This document shows, piece by piece, positions 32,950-42,092 of a stretch of DNA of 64,000 nucleotides (its first letter is position 1; the number at the start of each line of letters is the position of its first letter). The DNA is from Aquamicrobium aerolatum DSM 21857 (GTDB taxonomy: Bacteria; Pseudomonadota; Alphaproteobacteria; Rhizobiales; Rhizobiaceae), in assembly GCF_900113935.1 (NCBI RefSeq), contig NZ_FORF01000008.1, positions 1 to 64,000 of the forward strand, given 5' to 3'. The notes beneath the pieces are model-generated. The model saw nothing but the letters and a program-made list of their open reading frames with translations, was not told where the DNA came from and did no database searches. A program made the position numbers and the translations under genes.

Positions 32950-33852
32950 TCAGCGCGACAGCGTCTCGGTCGCGATCGTATGAACCGCCGAATTGTCGTT
33001 GGTGATGCCGCGTCGGGTCAGCTCGATACGCCAGCCCTGATTGCTACGTTCTATCTCAAGCAGGTTGTGCTGTGCTGCGGGTTTGCTGCCATTGGGGGCC
33101 TGTCCGGCAGCGGCAACGCCCACCACCGGCACGTCGCGTTCGAGCCCTTCGATGCGGTGGGTGGTTGGCAGATGCGTGTGGCCATGCAGAACGAGCTCTG
33201 CGCCATGTTGGCGGATCACCTTCTGGAACAAGCCGATCCCGAGCAGCCGCTTGTGGGCAGGCGCCGCGCCGCGCACGGGCGGATGGTGGATCATGATCAC
33301 GCGGCACAGTTTGTTCGCCCGTGCCTCGTCCAGCATCGCACCCAATCGTTCGGCCTGCTTGTCGCCGAAGAAGCCGCTGGCCATGAATGGTGCAGTTGCG
33401 CGTGCCGACGAGACGCCGATCAGCGCGACGTCGTCCCGCACTCTCATATATGGAAACGTGCCGCGTCGTGCAGGTTCGACCTGTCCGTCGCCATGCATCC
33501 ACGGGCCCCATGCTGCGCACGCCTTGTCGAGCGCCTTGGGCACATAGGCGTCATGGTTTCCGGGCACTACCGAAACGTCGTCGGGGTTGCCGAGGCTCTC
33601 CAGCCATAGTCGCGACAACGTCACTTCACCGTCGAGCGCAAGGTTGATCAGGTCGCCGGTCACTGCAATGTGGCTGGGGCTCGCAGCTTTCAGGTCGGCG
33701 ACAATGTTGTCGATAACGCCTTCATGCAGGTTGGAACTGCGATTGCGCCGCCAGTTTATGTAGCCGGTGATCCGTTTGGAGATGAGATCGCGGTAGGCGG
33801 GGGCCGGAAGCGGGCCAAGATGAATGTCTGAAATATGGGCAAGCCTGAACAT
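32950..33852 (-). CDS. Metallophosphoesterase (calcineurin-like)
   Basis: 300 residues with the complete calcineurin-like metal motifs: LAHISDIHLGP, VTGDLINLAL, VVPGNHDAYVP, IMIHHPPVRGAAP and LVLHGHTHLPTTHRI. This arrangement resembles CpdA-type cyclic-nucleotide phosphodiesterases and related phosphatases; the substrate is not determined by sequence. It is divergent from the Nudix gene at 33947. Confidence 0.92.
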   Translation of the reverse strand: MFRLAHISDIHLGPLPAPAYRDLISKRITGYINWRRNRSSNLHEGVIDNIVADLKAASPSHIAVTGDLINLALDGEVTLSRLWLESLGNPDDVSVVPGNHDAYVPKALDKACAAWGPWMHGDGQVEPARRGTFPYMRVRDDVALIGVSSARATAPFMASGFFGDKQAERLGAMLDEARANKLCRVIMIHHPPVRGAAPAHKRLLGIGLFQKVIRQHGAELVLHGHTHLPTTHRIEGLERDVPVVGVAAAGQAPNGSKPAAQHNLLEIERSNQGWRIELTRRGITNDNSAVHTIATETLSR

Positions 33853-33946
33853 CGTGCTTGTTTAGAGCATCATTTGTGAAAGATATATCGTGTTCTGGCC
33901 TGAAATAACGCAAATAGGACATCGAACCGTAGCGAGGGGGCAAGAC

Positions 33947-34462
33947 GTGGGCTTCGACACTGACGAACGCGCGAAATCGAAAGCCGCCTCTGGAGCGCCA
34001 CGGTGGGCGCGCCTGCGCTCGCGTTTGTTCCACCTATGGTTTCTCCTGCGCCGGCCGATGACGCTGGGTGTGCGCGGTATCATCTACGACCGTGCCGGCG
34101 ATCGCGTTTTCCTCATCCGCCATACTTATGTGCCGGGCTGGCAGTTGCCCGGCGGCGGCGTGGAAAGCGGAGAGACGATGCTTGAGGCGCTGCGGCGCGA
34201 GGTCGTTGAGGAGTGCAATGTCGAGATTGCCGGTCAGCCGCTTCTGAAGTCGGTGCATCTCAACCTGCAGGCAAGCCGGCGCGACCACGTCGCCGTCTAT
34301 CTGATCGAGGATTTTCGCGTGCTTGGCGCAAAACAGCCCGACATGGAAATTGCGGAAGCAGGCTTTTTTCCACGCGCATCCTTGCCCGACGCCACGACGC
34401 CTGCCACCCGCCGCCGGCTGGCCGAGCTTTTCGAGGGCGCGGCGCCAGCGGCGTATTGGTAG
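33947..34462 (+). CDS. Nudix-family hydrolase with a variant Nudix box
   Basis: 171 residues from GTG 33947, which has GAGGGGG just upstream; an earlier GTG at 33890 lacks such a site. The Nudix box reads GGGVESGETMLEALRREV followed by VEECNVEI. It keeps GX5E and REUXEE, but the final conserved Gly is Asn. Nudix enzymes hydrolyse nucleoside diphosphate derivatives. The basic N-terminus (RLRSRLFHLWFLLRRP) could associate with a membrane. Its 3' end is two bases from the convergent GST gene. Confidence 0.85.
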   Translation: MGFDTDERAKSKAASGAPRWARLRSRLFHLWFLLRRPMTLGVRGIIYDRAGDRVFLIRHTYVPGWQLPGGGVESGETMLEALRREVVEECNVEIAGQPLLKSVHLNLQASRRDHVAVYLIEDFRVLGAKQPDMEIAEAGFFPRASLPDATTPATRRRLAELFEGAAPAAYW

Positions 34463-34463
34463 T

Positions 34464-35450
34464 TCATTTGCCTGTCCCAAAGCGGTCGCGGTCATGCGGC
34501 CCGCTGAAATCGAGATCAGGGCCCTTTGGCACGATCCGCGTCGGGTTGATCATGTTGTGACTGGCGTAATAATGCGCCTTGATGTGCAGCATATCGACAG
34601 TCTCGGCGATGCCCGGCGTCTGATACAGATCGCGCAGATAGTTTGACAGGTTCGGATAGTCGCTGATCTCGCGCAGATTGCACTTGAAATGCCCGTAATA
34701 GACCGCATCGAACCGGATCAGCGTCGTGAAAAGACGCCAGTCCGCTTCCGTCATCGTGTTGCCGATGAGGTAGCGGCTGCGTGACAGACGATCCTCCAGT
34801 TCATCGAGGCCGGCAAACAGCTCGTCGAAAGCTTCTTCATAGGCTGCCTGTGTCGTGGCGAAGCCGGTGCGATAGACGCCGTTGTTGATCGCTGGATAGA
34901 TCCGCTCGTTGATCGCATCGATCTCGCCGCGCAAGGTCAGCGGCGACAGATCGAGCGAAGCATCGCCCCATTCGTCGAAGGCGCTGTTCAGCATGCGGAT
35001 GATTTCCGACGACTCGTTGGAGACGATGGTCTGCTCCTTCTTGTCCCACAGCACCGGCACGGTCACGCGGCCCGAATAGCTGGGGTCGGCGCGGGTATAG
35101 ATCTGGTGCAGAAAATCCGAGCCGTAGAGCGAGTCGCCCGTCGCACCGTCTTCCTTGAGGAAGGTCCAGCCATTTTCGGCCATGTAGTGATGGACGATGT
35201 CGACCGAGATCACATCCTCAAGCTTCTTGAGCTTGCGAAAGATCAGGGTGCGGTGCGCCCACGGACAGGCAAGCGACACGTAGAGGTGATAGCGGCCTGG
35301 CTCCGCCTTGAAGCTGCGCGTGCGCCCCTCGGCTGGCGCGCCATCGACCGTCACCCAGTCGCGGAACTGCGCCACCGAGCGCTCGAAACGTCCATCATTC
35401 TTGGTATCGTACCATACGTCTTTCCAGACGCCTTCCACCAGCATGCCCAT
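34464..35450 (-). CDS. Glutathionyl-hydroquinone reductase (Xi-class glutathione transferase)
   Basis: 328 residues, the length of the YqjG/ECM4/PcpF group. The catalytic Cys62 lies in VSLACPWAHRTLIF, the family signature, with further motifs VPVLWDKK, TIVSNESSEIIRML and NNGVYRTGFATTQ. The C-terminal helical GST domain contains YLIGNTMTEADWRLFTTLI. These enzymes reduce glutathionyl-hydroquinones. I start at ATG 35450 because GGAG lies seven bases upstream; two earlier ATGs in frame are less suitable. Confidence 0.93.
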   Translation of the reverse strand: MGMLVEGVWKDVWYDTKNDGRFERSVAQFRDWVTVDGAPAEGRTRSFKAEPGRYHLYVSLACPWAHRTLIFRKLKKLEDVISVDIVHHYMAENGWTFLKEDGATGDSLYGSDFLHQIYTRADPSYSGRVTVPVLWDKKEQTIVSNESSEIIRMLNSAFDEWGDASLDLSPLTLRGEIDAINERIYPAINNGVYRTGFATTQAAYEEAFDELFAGLDELEDRLSRSRYLIGNTMTEADWRLFTTLIRFDAVYYGHFKCNLREISDYPNLSNYLRDLYQTPGIAETVDMLHIKAHYYASHNMINPTRIVPKGPDLDFSGPHDRDRFGTGK

Positions 35451-35651
35451 AGCTATCTCCATTCGTTCCGGCAAAAATAGGGGGCGGAAGCGGCTTTGAT
35501 AATCGTGTTTGCGCTGAACAGTTCGTCACCCGTTGACAAATGGCCGTTGCGATAGGCTGAATTTGGTGGTAGCCGGGGGTTCGTCAGGATTGTCCTGACA
35601 AGGAAAGAGAAGTTGACGACAATCCGTTTAGAGCGACGACGAATGAGCTGA

Positions 35652-35666
35652 AGCGCCCCTGGGGCG
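35652..35666. repeat. Perfect short palindrome GCGCCCCTGGGGCGC
   Basis: Seven-base arms around a single T in the divergent spacer between the GST and acetyltransferase genes. It could be an operator or a small hairpin; no T-run follows. Its role is unknown. Confidence 0.35.
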
Positions 35667-35722
35667 CCGGTGGCCTTTGCTGCCCGGACCATTTGACTGA
35701 TCTACGGTACGGATATTCGACA

Positions 35723-36271
35723 ATGAACGCTCTTGACGTCACTTATGTGCCGGAACTTCCCGCACACGATCTCGAAATCGAAGAAATCAACGCGGAGGCC
35801 TTTGGTCCCGGTCGTTTCGTGCGCGCTGCCTATCATATTCGCGAGGGCGGCCCGCATTGTCGGGATCTGTCATTCGTCGCATTGGTGGACGGGGCGGTTA
35901 TCGCTTCCGTGCTGATGACGCCGATTGCCGCGGGTGAGGGCAGGGCGCTGTTACTGGGTCCGCTGGCAGTTCGTCCGGCCTACAAGAACCTTGGCATTGG
36001 CAGGAAACTCGTTGCCATCGCGCTTGAAGCTGCGCGCAAGGATGGCTGGCCGCTTGTTATCCTGATCGGCGATGCGCCGTACTACATGCCGCTCGGCTTC
36101 AACAAGGTCGTTCCTCGTGGGCAGTTGCAGATGCCGCGCCCGGTGGATCCGACCCGTGTTCTCGCCTGCGAGTTGGTTGAAGGTGCGCTGGAAGCATTCG
36201 TCGGCGAAGTCGTTCACGCAGATCAGGCACGCACCTCTTCTGCGCGTGCGACGCATATCGCGGCTGAATAG
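35723..36271 (+). CDS. GNAT-family N-acetyltransferase
   Basis: 182 residues. The acetyl-CoA-binding region is LLGPLAVRPAYKNLGIGRKL, with the Q/RxxGxG/A pattern as KNLGIG, and the later strand VILIGDAPYYMPLGF is typical of YhbS-like acetyltransferases. The start ATG 35723 begins MNALDVTYVP; an upstream in-frame start adds ten residues without a ribosome site. The substrate is unknown. Confidence 0.88.
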   Translation: MNALDVTYVPELPAHDLEIEEINAEAFGPGRFVRAAYHIREGGPHCRDLSFVALVDGAVIASVLMTPIAAGEGRALLLGPLAVRPAYKNLGIGRKLVAIALEAARKDGWPLVILIGDAPYYMPLGFNKVVPRGQLQMPRPVDPTRVLACELVEGALEAFVGEVVHADQARTSSARATHIAAE

Positions 36272-36284
36272 CGTTTCGCGTCGA

Positions 36285-38357
36285 TCAGCGTCCTTCGCGA
36301 TACCACATCGAGCCAAGCGCCAGCAGAAGCAGCGCCAGTCCGAAGAAGCCACCGAACAACGGAACTCTTGAAACCGAGCGCAGCACGCTGTCATTCGTTG
36401 TGCGTAGCCCGATCCAGTCACGGCCCGTCGCGCTGGCAGTAGCGCGCACCGGCACCGGATTGGGCAATGTCAGACTACCGGAGGCGGTTTTGCCTATCCG
36501 GCGGATACTGCCGCGGCTCGTCTCGGCCACTGGCTGCAGGATTTCTGCGGTCGAAACGGTGTCCTGAAATTCCGGCGCGTTGATCGGTCCGACATGGGCC
36601 AGCGTTGTCAGGTCGCCATTGCCGATCTGATAGAGTCCGATTTCGCTGGTTTCGAGACTGGCCGTAAACTGGCCGGGCGAGGCGGGCGCGAGCGCAACTT
36701 CCGTCGATTTGCCGCTTGGTGAAATCACCGTTGCGCGGCCCGGATCGTCACTCATCGTCTGACGCGTGATGTCCAGCATCATGCCGCGCCCCGCCGCAGT
36801 CAGACGCTCCTCTTCAAGCTCCGGTTCCTTCATCAGCCAATGGGCCATGCGGCGGTAGAGCGAGACATGCGGGCCGCCGCCTTCAAAGCCGCGCGCCCAC
36901 AGCCAGCCCTGATCGGACAAAAGCATCCCGACCCGGCCTTCGCCGCGTCGATTGAGGACCAGCAGGGGGCGCTCGTCCGCCGCCTTCATCACGACTTCGC
37001 CATCCGGTTGCTGGATGTCGATCACCCGGAACCACCGGCTCCAGTTCGGCGGTTCGGCGGTCGAGCCCTCAAGGCCGCGCGTCACCGGATGCCGCTCGCC
37101 AAGCTCTGTCAGGCGCGGATAAAAGCCTTCCTCGATCACGTTTCCGGTTGGCATCGCCGGCAGCGCCGACATTAGCGGCGTGCGCGCGATCGACTGGCCA
37201 GACGCATATTCAGGTCCGGCTGCAACCAGCAAAGCGCCACCATTCTCCACATATTCCGCAATGTAGTCGTAATAGAGGATCGGCAGCACGTCGCGGTGCT
37301 GGTAGCGGTCGAAGATGATGAGGTCGAAATCGTTGATCCGCTCGACGAACAGTTCGCGCGTCGGAAACGCAATCAGCGACAGTTCATGGATCGGCGTGCC
37401 GTCCTGCTTCTCGGGTGGACGCAGAATCGTGAAATGGATGAGATCGACCGAAGCGTCCGACTTCAGAAGATTGCGCCAGGTGCGCTCGCCCGCATGCGGC
37501 TCGCCTGAAACCAGCAGCACCCGCAGGTTTTCGCGGATGCCTTCAACCATGGCGATGGTGCGGTTGTTGGTGTCGGTCAGTTCGCCCGGTGTCTGATCGA
37601 TCGCCAGTTCGACGATGTTCTTTCCCGCATTCGGCACGATCAGTTCGAGCGGCATTTCTTCGCCGGTAACGGCCCGATGCACCGCGATCTGCTGCCCGTT
37701 CACGAGAATGCGCACGGCAACTTCTTGCGACGAGCCGTCGGTCGAGATCACCCGGTAGGTCATGTCGATGGCGCGGCCGACAATGCCGAAACGGGGCGCA
37801 CGTTCAAACTGGATGCGGCGGTCGAATTCTTCTTCATCGCCGGTCAGCAACACATGCAGCGGTCCCAGTGCGGGTTCTGCCTGTGCTGGCGCGTCATGCA
37901 CCTGTCCGTCGGTGATCATGATCGAGCCAGCAATGCGCGAGGGTGGCACATCACGCAAAGCATTGCCCAGCGCACCGAACAGACGTGTCTGGGTGCCATC
38001 GTCGGCGGCATCGGCACGTCCTGCCTCGACCACGCGCACGTCGAACTGCGGAAAGCGTGCCAGCCGCGCCTGCATTTCTGCAAGCGCCCGGTCCGTCACG
38101 TCGTTGCGGTCGCCGATGTCCTGGCTCTGGCTGCGGTCGACGACGACAGCGACAACGCTTTGCAGCGGGTCGCGCTGTTCTTCCAGCAGCACCGGATTGG
38201 CCAGCGCCACGGCAAGCGCGCCGAGTGCCGCGATGCGCATCAGGCTGCCGCGTTTGCGCAGCACCAGACCGACGAGAACCAGCAGGGCGACCGGGACAAG
38301 GGTCAGGGCGAGCCATGTCCACGCGATCAGCGGTTCGAATGTAACGGACCAGTTCAT
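36285..38357 (-). CDS. Membrane protein with VWA-like and glutamine-amidotransferase-like domains (MoxR operon)
   Basis: 690 residues. Two N-terminal helices (LIAWTWLALTLVPVALLVLV, then LMRIAALGALAVALANPVLL) and one C-terminal helix (FGGFFGLALLLLALGSMWY) flank a large domain on the outer side of the membrane. Near residues 85-175 a VWA-like strand VVVDRSQSQD keeps the D.S.S metal-site form. Around 340-470 a class I GATase-like fold appears (DLIIFDRYQHRDVLPILY, ENGGALLVAAGPEY). It starts one base after the DUF4159 gene and ends the MoxR-type operon. Such proteins are thought to work with the MoxR ATPase in assembly or stress functions; the specific role is unknown. Confidence 0.85.
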   Translation of the reverse strand: MNWSVTFEPLIAWTWLALTLVPVALLVLVGLVLRKRGSLMRIAALGALAVALANPVLLEEQRDPLQSVVAVVVDRSQSQDIGDRNDVTDRALAEMQARLARFPQFDVRVVEAGRADAADDGTQTRLFGALGNALRDVPPSRIAGSIMITDGQVHDAPAQAEPALGPLHVLLTGDEEEFDRRIQFERAPRFGIVGRAIDMTYRVISTDGSSQEVAVRILVNGQQIAVHRAVTGEEMPLELIVPNAGKNIVELAIDQTPGELTDTNNRTIAMVEGIRENLRVLLVSGEPHAGERTWRNLLKSDASVDLIHFTILRPPEKQDGTPIHELSLIAFPTRELFVERINDFDLIIFDRYQHRDVLPILYYDYIAEYVENGGALLVAAGPEYASGQSIARTPLMSALPAMPTGNVIEEGFYPRLTELGERHPVTRGLEGSTAEPPNWSRWFRVIDIQQPDGEVVMKAADERPLLVLNRRGEGRVGMLLSDQGWLWARGFEGGGPHVSLYRRMAHWLMKEPELEEERLTAAGRGMMLDITRQTMSDDPGRATVISPSGKSTEVALAPASPGQFTASLETSEIGLYQIGNGDLTTLAHVGPINAPEFQDTVSTAEILQPVAETSRGSIRRIGKTASGSLTLPNPVPVRATASATGRDWIGLRTTNDSVLRSVSRVPLFGGFFGLALLLLALGSMWYREGR

Positions 38358-38358
38358 C

Positions 38359-41184
38359 TCACTGCCCCAGCCGTTCGAGCAGTGCCGGAACGTGCACCTG
38401 ATCGGATTTGTAATTGCCGGTCAGCATGTAGATCATGATGTTGACGCCCGCACGATAGGCAAGGACGCGCTGCATCGGGTCTGCGGGCACGGTCGGGAAC
38501 ATTGGAAAGCCGGACGCATCCAGCGCCCAGGCGCCGGCCAGATCGTTCGCGGTGATCATGATCGGCGTGACGCCGTCGCCGGTGCGCACCGGACGGTCTT
38601 CGCTGCGCTGCGCATCAAGCGACGCCTCGACCCATAGCGGGCTGCCGGAATAGCGGCCGGGAAAGTCGGGCATGATGAAGAAGGTCTTGGTCAGCACATG
38701 GTCTGCCGGCACCGGCTCCAGCGGCGGCACATTCATCGCCGACAGGATCTGGCGCAGGCGCTGGGTTGCAGGGCTCGTCGAACCCGCATCAAAGCCGGTG
38801 GAAAACTGGTCGCGCGTGTCGAACAGAACCGTTCCCCCCTGACGCATATAGGCGTCGACATGGCCAAGCGCCTGTTCTGACGGCAGCGGCGCGCCGGGAT
38901 CGATCGGCCAGTAGATCAGGGGATAGAAGGCGAGTTCGTCGCTTTCGAGATCGACGCCTGCCGGCTCCCCCGGCTCCAGCGCGGTCTTGTCGATCAGGTA
39001 GCGCGTCAGGCCCGACAGACCGGCGCGGCTGACATTGTCGATGGAGGAATTGCCGGTGATGACATAGGCGATGCGCGTCTGGCTGATCGCCTGGATTGCG
39101 GCGTCATCACTCGTCTGCCGCTCCTGCGCGAGGGCTGGCGAGAGGGCAGAGGCCAGCATCAAACCCGACAACGAAAGCGCGAGCACTGCCATGCTGCTGG
39201 TGGCGGCACGGGATCGCCGCGCAAATGCACCGCCCATCCACAACACCGCCAGCGTGTCGAGCAGCATCAGCGCGATTGCCAGCGCGATCAGTGGCCCCTT
39301 CAGGTCGACCGCCTCGTCGAAGGCATAGGTCGCCTCGGTGATCGGTAAGGCGGTCTGGGGTTTGACGATGGGCGTCAGCACGGCGTCGGCTGGCAACAAA
39401 TTGTGGGCGACGAAGCCTTCGTCCGTGCCGTAGAAGCCCGGCGGGTTTTCGATGGTCACCGCAGGCGCGCCGTCTGCAAATGACAATGGGCGCGCGTCGG
39501 GTCCGGGCGGCACCAGCAGGCCCTCGGCGCTGATCATGCGATAGGGCGCCAGCGAAGCAGCCTTGTTGCCGTCGGCGCCGGCATCGATGCGGCCCTGATT
39601 GCGCGATAGTTGCACGATGCGTCGCAGCATTTCCACGAACGACCCCGAAATCGGCAGGTTCGACCACGTCGCCTCGGGCGTGATGTGAAACAGAACCAGC
39701 GTTCCATCGCCGCGCGAAGCACCGGTCACCAGCGGTGTGCCGTCCGCCAGATTTGCCCAGGTCAGGTCGGCGAGATCCGATGTCGGCTCGGCGAGCACCT
39801 GCCGCGACACGGTGACTTCGCTCGGTGGTGCGAGATCGGAAAATGGTCCGGTGGCGGGGAATTCGGTCACCGGCTGCGGCTCGGTCCACGACAACGTTCC
39901 GCCCAGCGCCCGTTGCCCGATGCGCAATCGTACCGGCAGAAGCTCATCGTCGTTGCCTGCAGCTGCAAGGCGTGATCCGGCAAACCGGACCAGCGTGCCG
40001 CCGTCATTCAGCCATTCGATCAGTTCGTCGCGGGCAGCGTCCGGGATGGTGCCGACATCGGCCATGACGATCATCGCGGGACGTTGCGCAAGGATTTCCG
40101 GGATGGCGGTCGAAAGATCGGCATCGGACGCTTCGACCAGATCCGAAAACGGCTCCATCGCGCGGCGGATATAGTAGAGCGGCGACAGAAGCGGCTGCGC
40201 GCCTTCCGTCTCGGCCTGTGAGATCAGGCCGACGCGGCGACGCTTGGAGTTTTCATCGAGCAGGCGCACTGCGGCGGCCTGGCGCTCTCCGTCGATCGAG
40301 ACCGACACAAAATCGTTGCGCAGTTCGAACGGCACCCTGAACTGCGCCACCGTCTGCGCTGCTCCCGCGTCAAAGCTTGCCATCGTCTCCGCGATCCGTC
40401 GTCCCTGATTGTCATAGCCGCCGAGCGTCACCTGTCGTGGCAGCGCGTCGCTCGTCGCCCGGACCGCGGTCACGGTCAACGCTTCTGCCGGGTTGTCGCT
40501 GCTGGCCAGCCCCACCACACTCACTGCGGTCGGCGCTACCCATGTCAGGCTGGCCGCATTGCCTGAAAGCAGGGCCGAGAACGCCGCCTCGTCGGCGTCG
40601 CTTGCCAGCCCGTCAGACAACACCGCGATGTTGGCTCCCGGCAGCGCTTCAAGAGCCTGCGCCACCCGCGCATAGATCGCGGCGCGGTTGACCGGCACCG
40701 GCTGGGGCTTTGCCGCGGCAAGATGCTCGCGCGCGATTGCCGCGTCGAAGGGGCCGATCTCGGCGTTGCTGCGCCCTGCCGTGAAGGCGAGGACAACGGG
40801 TTGCCCGGCATCGCTGGCGTCGCCAATCAACCGCTCGGCGGTGGCAACGCGCACGTCCCAGTCGGGTGCGCTCGCCCAGCCATTGTCCATGACGATGGCA
40901 AGGGCGTTGCCGCTGGTCGTCGCCGTCTCGCGTTGGTTGAGCACAGGCTCGGCCAGCGCAAAGATGATCAGCGCTGCCATCAACAGGCGCAGCAAGGTCA
41001 GCCACCACGGGCTTTGATGCGGCGTTTCTTCGCTCTTGAGCACGCGTGCCAAAATGCGCAGCGGCGGAAACACTTCTTCCTGCGGGCGCGGCGGCGTCAG
41101 CCGTAGCAGCCACCAGATCGCCGGCAGCGCCAGAAGCCCGATCAGCACGGCGGGCAAGCCGAAGGAGAGCGGCAGGAAGCCCAT
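38359..41184 (-). CDS. BatA-like and DUF4159 domain membrane protein (MoxR operon)
   Basis: 941 residues. The N-terminus is the BatA-type double helix (LIGLLALPAIWWLLRLTPPR, then WWLTLLRLLMAALIIFALAE) followed by a VWA-like region (ALAIVMDNGWASAPDWDVRV). A long extracytoplasmic part, further helices around 640-700 (KGPLIALAIALMLLDTLAVL), and a C-terminal DUF4159 domain (about 720-935, with LPSEQALGHVDAYMRQGGTV and LFDTRDQFSTG) complete it. ATG 41184 overlaps the DUF58 stop as TGATG; a GTG one codon earlier is an alternative. It is a central scaffold-like member of the operon. Confidence 0.88.
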   Translation of the reverse strand: MGFLPLSFGLPAVLIGLLALPAIWWLLRLTPPRPQEEVFPPLRILARVLKSEETPHQSPWWLTLLRLLMAALIIFALAEPVLNQRETATTSGNALAIVMDNGWASAPDWDVRVATAERLIGDASDAGQPVVLAFTAGRSNAEIGPFDAAIAREHLAAAKPQPVPVNRAAIYARVAQALEALPGANIAVLSDGLASDADEAAFSALLSGNAASLTWVAPTAVSVVGLASSDNPAEALTVTAVRATSDALPRQVTLGGYDNQGRRIAETMASFDAGAAQTVAQFRVPFELRNDFVSVSIDGERQAAAVRLLDENSKRRRVGLISQAETEGAQPLLSPLYYIRRAMEPFSDLVEASDADLSTAIPEILAQRPAMIVMADVGTIPDAARDELIEWLNDGGTLVRFAGSRLAAAGNDDELLPVRLRIGQRALGGTLSWTEPQPVTEFPATGPFSDLAPPSEVTVSRQVLAEPTSDLADLTWANLADGTPLVTGASRGDGTLVLFHITPEATWSNLPISGSFVEMLRRIVQLSRNQGRIDAGADGNKAASLAPYRMISAEGLLVPPGPDARPLSFADGAPAVTIENPPGFYGTDEGFVAHNLLPADAVLTPIVKPQTALPITEATYAFDEAVDLKGPLIALAIALMLLDTLAVLWMGGAFARRSRAATSSMAVLALSLSGLMLASALSPALAQERQTSDDAAIQAISQTRIAYVITGNSSIDNVSRAGLSGLTRYLIDKTALEPGEPAGVDLESDELAFYPLIYWPIDPGAPLPSEQALGHVDAYMRQGGTVLFDTRDQFSTGFDAGSTSPATQRLRQILSAMNVPPLEPVPADHVLTKTFFIMPDFPGRYSGSPLWVEASLDAQRSEDRPVRTGDGVTPIMITANDLAGAWALDASGFPMFPTVPADPMQRVLAYRAGVNIMIYMLTGNYKSDQVHVPALLERLGQ

Positions 41185-42092
41185 CACACCGCTCCGATCC
41201 CGGCATCAGCACTCAGCGCCAGATGAACTTTGGCCAGAGCTTCCGATGCGAGCCTGTCGGTGTGGTTGACCGTGTAGCTCCAGCCGAGTTTGCGACACCA
41301 GGCCGACAATTCCTCCCGCCGCGCGTTGTAGATCAGGCGGTACTCTTCAGCGAGCGTTTCAGCGCGCCCTGCGGTCAGCTTCGCCCCGGTCTCCGGGTCG
41401 CTGAACTCGGTGCGACCGGAATAGGGGAAGCTCTCTTCAGCGGGGTCGGCGACTTCGATCAGATGCGCGCGCACGCCGCGCTGCGCGAGCGTGTCGAGCC
41501 ATTCCTTTGTTTCCTCAATCGGGTCGAGAAAATCGCTGGCAAGGATGATGTCACTGAAACGGCGCGGCGGCAGCAGGTTGGGGCGTGCCGGCAGGTCTGG
41601 CGCGTGCATCAGCCGCGCGGCAATGCGTTCCGCGCCATTGCGGGCTGTCATCGGATCGGTCAGGCCAGGCCAGGCGATGCGCTCGCCGCCGCGCGACAGC
41701 AACTCCGCCAGCGCCAGAACGAGCACCAGCGCGCGCGCTTCCTTTGAGACGTGTGCCGCGCGGGATTTGTAAAGCATGGACGGCGACTGGTCGGCCCACA
41801 GCCACACCGTGTGGGCAGCTTCCCATTCCTGATCGCGGACATAGATATGGTCGTCGCGCGCCGAGCGTCGCCAGTCGATGCGCGACATCGTTTCGCCCTC
41901 GACATAGGGGCGGAACTGCCAGAAATTTTCGCCGATGCCGCGCCTGCGCCGTCCGTGCCAGCCCGAAATCACCGTGTTGGTGACGCGGCGCGCCTCCACC
42001 AGAAGATCGGGGATCAGCGCGGCGCGTTGACTGGCACGCGCCAGAGCGTCGCGTGAGGCAACGTGAGCAGCTGCCTCGCCAATGCGCGCCAT
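41184..42092 (-). CDS. DUF58 domain protein (MoxR-associated)
   Basis: 302 residues, soluble. The DUF58 signature is clear: GRRRRGIGENFWQFRPYVEG, then RIDWRRSARDDHIYVRDQEW, followed by the degenerate VWA strand TVWLWADQSPSMLYKS, where the MIDAS-like D.S.S is D-Q-S-P-S. DUF58 proteins always accompany MoxR ATPases. Its ATG overlaps the moxR stop by one base (TGATG), so translation is coupled. Confidence 0.93.
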   Translation of the reverse strand: MARIGEAAAHVASRDALARASQRAALIPDLLVEARRVTNTVISGWHGRRRRGIGENFWQFRPYVEGETMSRIDWRRSARDDHIYVRDQEWEAAHTVWLWADQSPSMLYKSRAAHVSKEARALVLVLALAELLSRGGERIAWPGLTDPMTARNGAERIAARLMHAPDLPARPNLLPPRRFSDIILASDFLDPIEETKEWLDTLAQRGVRAHLIEVADPAEESFPYSGRTEFSDPETGAKLTAGRAETLAEEYRLIYNARREELSAWCRKLGWSYTVNHTDRLASEALAKVHLALSADAGIGAV

